A stretch of 58,226 bases of DNA from an uncultured Lachnospiraceae bacterium. Its GTDB lineage: Bacteria > Bacillota > Clostridia > Lachnospirales > Lachnospiraceae. The stretch covers positions 1-58,226 of the forward strand of contig CAMNTM010000020.1 in NCBI GenBank assembly GCA_946558465.1, in the 5' to 3' direction. Position numbers and translations under genes: made by a program. Shown here in pieces: positions 54,161-58,226 of the stretch. Below the pieces are notes generated by a model. It saw only the letters and a list, made by a program, of their open reading frames with translations. It made no database searches and was not told the origin of the DNA. The stretch's first letter is position 1. Each line of letters begins with the position of its first letter.

Positions 54161-55225
54161 TTAATTAATTTCTACAAAGCCTTCAGGCGGGTCATAAGAC
54201 ATTGTTCTAATAAGAACATTATTTTCTTCAAATAAGTGAAGTTTTTTATGAAACTCATCCTTACCTTCTAATTCAATAATTTCCCATAAGTCCTTATATC
54301 GTTTATCTTCTTTAAGGCGTTCTTTAAACACAAGCGAAAGATACAGGTATCTTTTTGCGGACTTGAATTCACTATTTTGGAGCATTTTAAGAGCATATCG
54401 AAGACACATATCTCCTAGTTTTTCAACTGCTTCATTATATCTTCTTTGGGGTGCTTTATATCCAATACTTTTTGCAGTTGAATTAAACGCATTAATAATA
54501 ACAAAATGTTCAAAAATCCCTAATAATTTTTTTTCGGATTCATTTGTTTCATTTCCATAGTGTACTCGATATTCACAAAGTGCATCCTTGATATATGCAA
54601 CATCTCCAACACAAGACATAAGAAAATTATTGTACCAGTCTCCAGCTACCTGCATTTGATAAAAACGATACATCATAGTTTGAAATCTTGATTCTCTCTT
54701 GAAAAACACCTGCGTAGGAACAGCAATGCCGGCCATCATAAATACTGCAGCCTGTGCTTCACCATCTACAATAAAGCTTCTATTATAAAATGCCGGAACT
54801 TTATGTATATTTCCATCATCATCGATTTCATCGCGATGGACCATCACCATGCTGACAAATGGATTATTTTCCAATATTTCTACACAGCGCTCTACATATG
54901 TTTCCTTTAGTGCATCGTCAGATGATAAAAACATCAAGTATTTTCCCTCTGCTTTATTTGCGCAGATTGTAGAATTTGTGTCACTTCCAACATTACGTTT
55001 ATTTCTTCCGACATTAATATATTTGGTTATTTCTCCATTCAAATACTTTGTTTGATATTCTAATAATATTTCGTATGAATTATCTGTTGAGGCATTATCT
55101 TGAATAATAATTTCAATGTTGTTATAAGTTTGATTTACTACACTGTCAAGACAATGCCTTAAATATTTTGCATAATTATAATTTGGGATTAATATACTGA
55201 CTAATGGTTCTTTTTTCAGTTTCAT
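54161..55225 (-). CDS. Family 2 glycosyltransferase
   Basis: 354 residues. PLVSILIPNYNYAKYLRHCLDSV, IIIQDNASTDNSYEIL and YLMFLSSDDALKETYVE (metal-binding SDD) in the first 110 residues are classic GT2. The C-terminal half is helical with a FHKKLHLFEENN segment. No membrane helix. Neighbours on both sides carry the small Rossmann domain. Confidence 0.88.
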   Translation of the reverse strand: MKLKKEPLVSILIPNYNYAKYLRHCLDSVVNQTYNNIEIIIQDNASTDNSYEILLEYQTKYLNGEITKYINVGRNKRNVGSDTNSTICANKAEGKYLMFLSSDDALKETYVERCVEILENNPFVSMVMVHRDEIDDDGNIHKVPAFYNRSFIVDGEAQAAVFMMAGIAVPTQVFFKRESRFQTMMYRFYQMQVAGDWYNNFLMSCVGDVAYIKDALCEYRVHYGNETNESEKKLLGIFEHFVIINAFNSTAKSIGYKAPQRRYNEAVEKLGDMCLRYALKMLQNSEFKSAKRYLYLSLVFKERLKEDKRYKDLWEIIELEGKDEFHKKLHLFEENNVLIRTMSYDPPEGFVEIN

Positions 55226-55232
55226 AATTTCT

Positions 55233-56327
55233 TTATCCTTTACTCTTTTGATATAATACTCTGATAAGCCCTACATTCTCTGTTTTTACGTCCAATATTT
55301 TAAGGTTGAACATCTCACCTATCTTACGCATTGTTGACTCCCGAAAAAAGTTAATGTGCTCATTTATCTCGACGTCTGAATACTGATGCATATAATCTTG
55401 TTTAGGCAGTTCTACATATAAATAGGAGTTATCATGCAAAAGTTCTATTAGATTCTCGATAGTTTTTAATGGTTCTGACAAATGCTCTAATAAATGCATA
55501 CATAATATGAAATCCCATTTTACTCTTTTAGAATCATCAACAGTTCTTAATAGAGTAACCCCTTCAATAGTCTGGTTGCCGGAAATGTCATATACATACT
55601 TATCAGCATGACAGAATTCATTGGGAATATACTGTCCTTTATCACCGCCATAATCGAGCACTGTCTTTATTGCTTCAAAGTTAACATACGGTGCAATAAA
55701 TTTTATAATGCTCTCTTTCCTTTCTTTACAATACTGCTCTTTTGAAAACTTTTCGTTGAAATATTCAGGTTCATATTTTTTTCGTTGTTCAACATACATC
55801 TCATTTCGGTAGCAGTCATATAAGCGCGCTATTTCGTGTTCAGCCGGACGGTAATCAGAATAATATAACCCACAGTTTCGACAATGAATCAACCGCGTAG
55901 CCTGTTTTTTCCCCAAAAACATTCTCTCTGTTAAAAAAGGAGCAAAATGGGCTTTATCATATGTGCAATCCTCTTGTCCGCATAAAATACATTTTCTTTT
56001 TCCTTCATGTTGGAATAAAAAATCCGCAAAAGTATTTTGCTTCATTTTTTCCGGAATTTTACCTAGAACCTGTGGATATTGATGAAAAGCTAAAGCTAAA
56101 TTATAGTCCGTATAATCACTTAGCTGCGTGCAGGATAATATACTAACTCCATATAATCGCTTTCCACAAAATTTATCATTTGAATCACAAAAATATGCTG
56201 CACATGTTCCTAATTCTTTAAGCTGCAAGAAAAGTTTTTTTCCATCATTCCCACAGCCATATATTATTATCTTCTTATTAAACAACTTTGGATTTATTGT
56301 ACCGTCCGCCATATAAAGATGATGCAT
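55233..56327 (-). CDS. Rossmann domain + zinc-ribbon + class I methyltransferase
   Basis: 364 residues; AGGAGGAGG supports the ATG at 56327. Residues 18-95: small Rossmann domain (KKIIIYGCGNDGKKLFLQL, then YFCDSNDKFCGKRLYGV). Residues 111-155: four cysteines C113/C116 and C149/C152, likely a zinc site. Residues ~190-364: SAM methyltransferase with motif I TVLDYGGDKGQY, CMHLLEHLSEPLKTI and VELPKQDY. The zinc site before the methyltransferase is reminiscent of sugar C-methyltransferases, whose own Rossmann domain is C-terminal; here it is N-terminal. Confidence 0.78.
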   Translation of the reverse strand: MHHLYMADGTINPKLFNKKIIIYGCGNDGKKLFLQLKELGTCAAYFCDSNDKFCGKRLYGVSILSCTQLSDYTDYNLALAFHQYPQVLGKIPEKMKQNTFADFLFQHEGKRKCILCGQEDCTYDKAHFAPFLTERMFLGKKQATRLIHCRNCGLYYSDYRPAEHEIARLYDCYRNEMYVEQRKKYEPEYFNEKFSKEQYCKERKESIIKFIAPYVNFEAIKTVLDYGGDKGQYIPNEFCHADKYVYDISGNQTIEGVTLLRTVDDSKRVKWDFILCMHLLEHLSEPLKTIENLIELLHDNSYLYVELPKQDYMHQYSDVEINEHINFFRESTMRKIGEMFNLKILDVKTENVGLIRVLYQKSKG

Positions 56328-56369
56328 CTGCTTCCTCCTCCTACATTAATGAGTTTATATCTTCCCAAA

Positions 56370-57683
56370 TTACTGCAGATTTTCATAATATTTTCTGTCA
56401 AACACATCTATTTTTCCCTGTAATGCAGATGGCGCAGTACCATAAGAAGACCCACAATGACCACATGTATAATAAAATGGTTTGTTTACAAATTCTCTAA
56501 ATAATTTTCTTTTTTCTTCCGGTGTATTTTCTTTCGTTAAATCAAAGTAATCGTCAGGGTAATCAGCGATACCCATGGCATATATTGCGACACCTCTATC
56601 ACATACATGAATTTTTCCATCGCGTATCTGTAGATTTCTTGGAGGCATTGGGCAGTTTTGTTTTTTACCCGTCATATATTCTATACTTTCATTTTCTTTA
56701 TATAAGCCTGACGGAATAATCCATGTTGGCAGATGCCGAGATTCCGTATAAGCTATACCGTATGACTTTACGAGTTCTATATTTTTCTCATATATTTCCA
56801 ACTGTTCCTGACTGGCAACATGCTGATACGCACCAAAAGCTATTACTATTCTTGGATCAGTTATACCCTCTAATTGCTGCGGCTTTATTGGAAATAAGCC
56901 ATTTGTAGGAAAAGAAACAAACCCAAAATTATCATGTTCTGAAAATTTATTTGCAATTTTGGCAATGTCAGGATGCATAAATGTTTCCCCACCCATAACA
57001 CTGATTGTCCCAACAGAGTCAATTAATTCCAACCACAAATCAATGTCCCTGCATATCACGTCAACCGGTATGTTTGTTCTTCTGTCCACAGGATAATTAT
57101 TAATAAATTGTACACAATGTGTACAGCTTAAATTGCAGATGGAATTGATAATAAAACAGTTATATGTAAGATCTATCCTTTCTCCTGGTTTTTGTAATTT
57201 TTCTCTGTTTTTTGTGATTGTCTGCAATCTCTTACAAATTACAGATCTACATTCTCCTTTCATCCAACATCTTTCAGCTGACGGCATATCTCCGTTACAA
57301 TATGGACAAAGGATGCCACTATAGAAAATATCACCACGTATAACATGTCTATATCCACATTCTTCCAGATTTCTTAAAAGGGATTTCATAATGACATGAT
57401 TTGGTATACTATATATTATCAAAGTGGTATTTTTATCGTATTCTTTCTGAAAAGGAGATTCTATTTTCCGCCCTCCTACTGGGCCTATCTCTTCATATCT
57501 TTGATCCCAATATATAATACATGGAAGCTGACAATGCTCAAGAAATCTCCCAATTGCCTGACCGAGCCCGGCTGCTCCCCATATGATTACTGTGTCAAAA
57601 TGTTTTATATATTTAACTATCTCTTCTGAATCTACTTTTTTGCCTGAATCACATTGATGATAAAATTTTTTCAAATCGAACAT
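56370..57683 (-). CDS. Rossmann domain + radical SAM enzyme
   Basis: 437 residues. Residues 29-115: small Rossmann domain (DTVIIWGAAGLGQAIGRFL). Residues 126-150 hold five cysteines (CPYC, CWMKGEC, C150). The radical SAM core starts at ICNLSCTHC with C183, C187 and C190 (CX3CX2C), followed by the GGET motif (VMGGETFMHP) near 231. Late cysteines (QNCPMPP, HVCDRG, YTCGHCG) suggest an auxiliary iron-sulfur cluster of SPASM/twitch type. Reaction unknown; a modification of a sugar, peptide or nucleotide-sugar is inferred from the locus. Confidence 0.78.
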   Translation of the reverse strand: MFDLKKFYHQCDSGKKVDSEEIVKYIKHFDTVIIWGAAGLGQAIGRFLEHCQLPCIIYWDQRYEEIGPVGGRKIESPFQKEYDKNTTLIIYSIPNHVIMKSLLRNLEECGYRHVIRGDIFYSGILCPYCNGDMPSAERCWMKGECRSVICKRLQTITKNREKLQKPGERIDLTYNCFIINSICNLSCTHCVQFINNYPVDRRTNIPVDVICRDIDLWLELIDSVGTISVMGGETFMHPDIAKIANKFSEHDNFGFVSFPTNGLFPIKPQQLEGITDPRIVIAFGAYQHVASQEQLEIYEKNIELVKSYGIAYTESRHLPTWIIPSGLYKENESIEYMTGKKQNCPMPPRNLQIRDGKIHVCDRGVAIYAMGIADYPDDYFDLTKENTPEEKRKLFREFVNKPFYYTCGHCGSSYGTAPSALQGKIDVFDRKYYENLQ

Positions 57684-58031
57684 AATATGTTTCCTCCGAA
57701 ATTTAAATATTTAAAATTTATGTATATATCTACACTTTTTATCTAAGATTCATTTTTATCCAACTATTTTTAATCCTTTCTCCATGCATAACAAACCATT
57801 TCCGAAGCCCAGTACTTCAATTCAATGTTCCATTTTTATTTCAGATCTCGGAGTTAAAGGCGGTTATCTTTTCAGCTGTTTCTGCATCCTGCTCCACAAT
57901 CCATTCCTTCTAGCTTACACCCTATCGTTAAAGACAACTCCAATGCATGCAGCTTTTCTTCTTGCATTAATTTTCCTCCTTACAGGCCTTATTCAGCTAT
58001 TCCTTAAATGCTGTAGTTTCAATGATTAAAA
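57684..58031. other. Gap with a short radical-SAM-like reading frame remnant
   Basis: Mostly AT-rich, no full gene. On the minus strand an ATG at 57967 with an excellent AAGGAGG box opens a 31-residue frame, MQEEKLHALELSLTIGCKL and onward, stopping at 57872. LSLTIGCKL is how several radical SAM proteins begin, just before their cysteine triad, but the triad does not follow. It is either a decayed gene start or chance. Confidence 0.35.
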
Positions 58032-58226
58032 CTATATCTTCCGAACCCCGTCCTCAAAGGCAGTCTCACACCGGAAGCCAAGCCCCGCAAGCCTCTCTGT
58101 ATCCGGCTCCAGCCAGAACGTCCGCTTCTCGTCCGTCTTCCTTGCTCCGAACCAAAGCTTCCCTCCCGGTTTTATGATGTCCCGCTCCGTCTCCAGGAAC
58201 TCCTTAAGCTTCCTAATGTCCCCGCT
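58032..58226 (-). CDS. NAD-dependent sugar-nucleotide epimerase/dehydratase, C-terminal part
   Basis: 64 residues, hand-translated, ending ETAFEDGVRKI and entering from the right edge with SGDIRKLKEFLE. GGKLWFGARK, LEPDTERLAGLGFRCETAFEDG is the usual end of extended short-chain dehydrogenases of the sugar-nucleotide type (a helix, then the L-G-F/W segment and the E-x-G-I/V terminal helix). GC-rich codons match the cytidylyltransferase genes at 48.7-50.3 kb and not the AT-rich genes in between. Confidence 0.7.
   Translation of the reverse strand, partial: SGDIRKLKEFLETERDIIKPGGKLWFGARKTDEKRTFWLEPDTERLAGLGFRCETAFEDGVRKI

Overview
The window looks like the replication-origin region of a low-GC, motile member of the Lachnospiraceae (Firmicutes, Clostridia). 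The reasons are the classic order rpmH-rnpA-yidD-yidC-jag-mnmE-mnmG-rsmG / parA-parB on one arm and dnaA-dnaN-yaaA-recF-gyrB-gyrA on the other. DUF4446, DUF3881, DUF6033 and DUF6470 relatives and a B. subtilis-like flgM-flgN-flgK-flgL-yviE-fliW-csrA block point the same way. The genus cannot be fixed from sequence reading alone.

Region 1 (1-5980) is a graveyard of integrative elements next to a tRNA-Arg(CCU) gene. It holds two diverged copies of an ORF6N-gene/tyrosine-integrase module (both integrases broken, by different mutations), a truncated ICE-type ParA, shards of a LysR regulator and a GH3 glycosidase, two small element-type ORFs, a cluster of TTAGCA repeats, and two tRNA half-copies that meet the intact tRNA at its anticodon loop.

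Region 2 (6014-27501) is the origin core. Everything left of 18.3 kb is on the minus strand and everything right of it on the plus strand, so transcription diverges from the rpmH/dnaA promoters. A 1-kb AT-rich gap between parA and rsmG carries four parS sites about 300 bp apart. The dnaA-dnaN gap holds DnaA-box-like sites and is the best oriC candidate.

Region 3 (27505-31371) is metabolic: a two-subunit class I fumarase whose alpha and beta genes are separated by a DUF4153-like membrane protein gene, then a PlsC-type acyltransferase. A 44-bp perfect palindrome with GGGGACGGGG arms precedes the fumarase genes, and a second member of the same family lies at 48.7 kb.

Region 4 (31459-44805) is motility and chemotaxis: cheA-cheW-cheR-cheB-flgM-flgN-flgK-flgL-DUF6470-fliW-csrA on the minus strand, flanked by a DUF6033-like gene, a FliK-like/FlhB-C-domain-like pair and a PilZ protein. 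Several starts are preceded by sigma-28-like boxes.

Region 5 (45019-58226) has a hybrid histidine kinase and a TPR glycosyltransferase on the plus strand, then a minus-strand surface-glycan locus. In transcription order the locus holds the end of a sugar-nucleotide epimerase, a radical SAM protein, a methyltransferase, a family 2 glycosyltransferase, a standalone Rossmann protein, an SGNH-hydrolase-like protein, a large glycosyltransferase and two tandem glucose-1-phosphate cytidylyltransferase paralogs, one with an eroded nucleotide-binding motif. Four of these proteins carry a related small Rossmann domain attached to different catalytic modules. This, with the mosaic base composition of the locus, is the best candidate here for an undescribed system.
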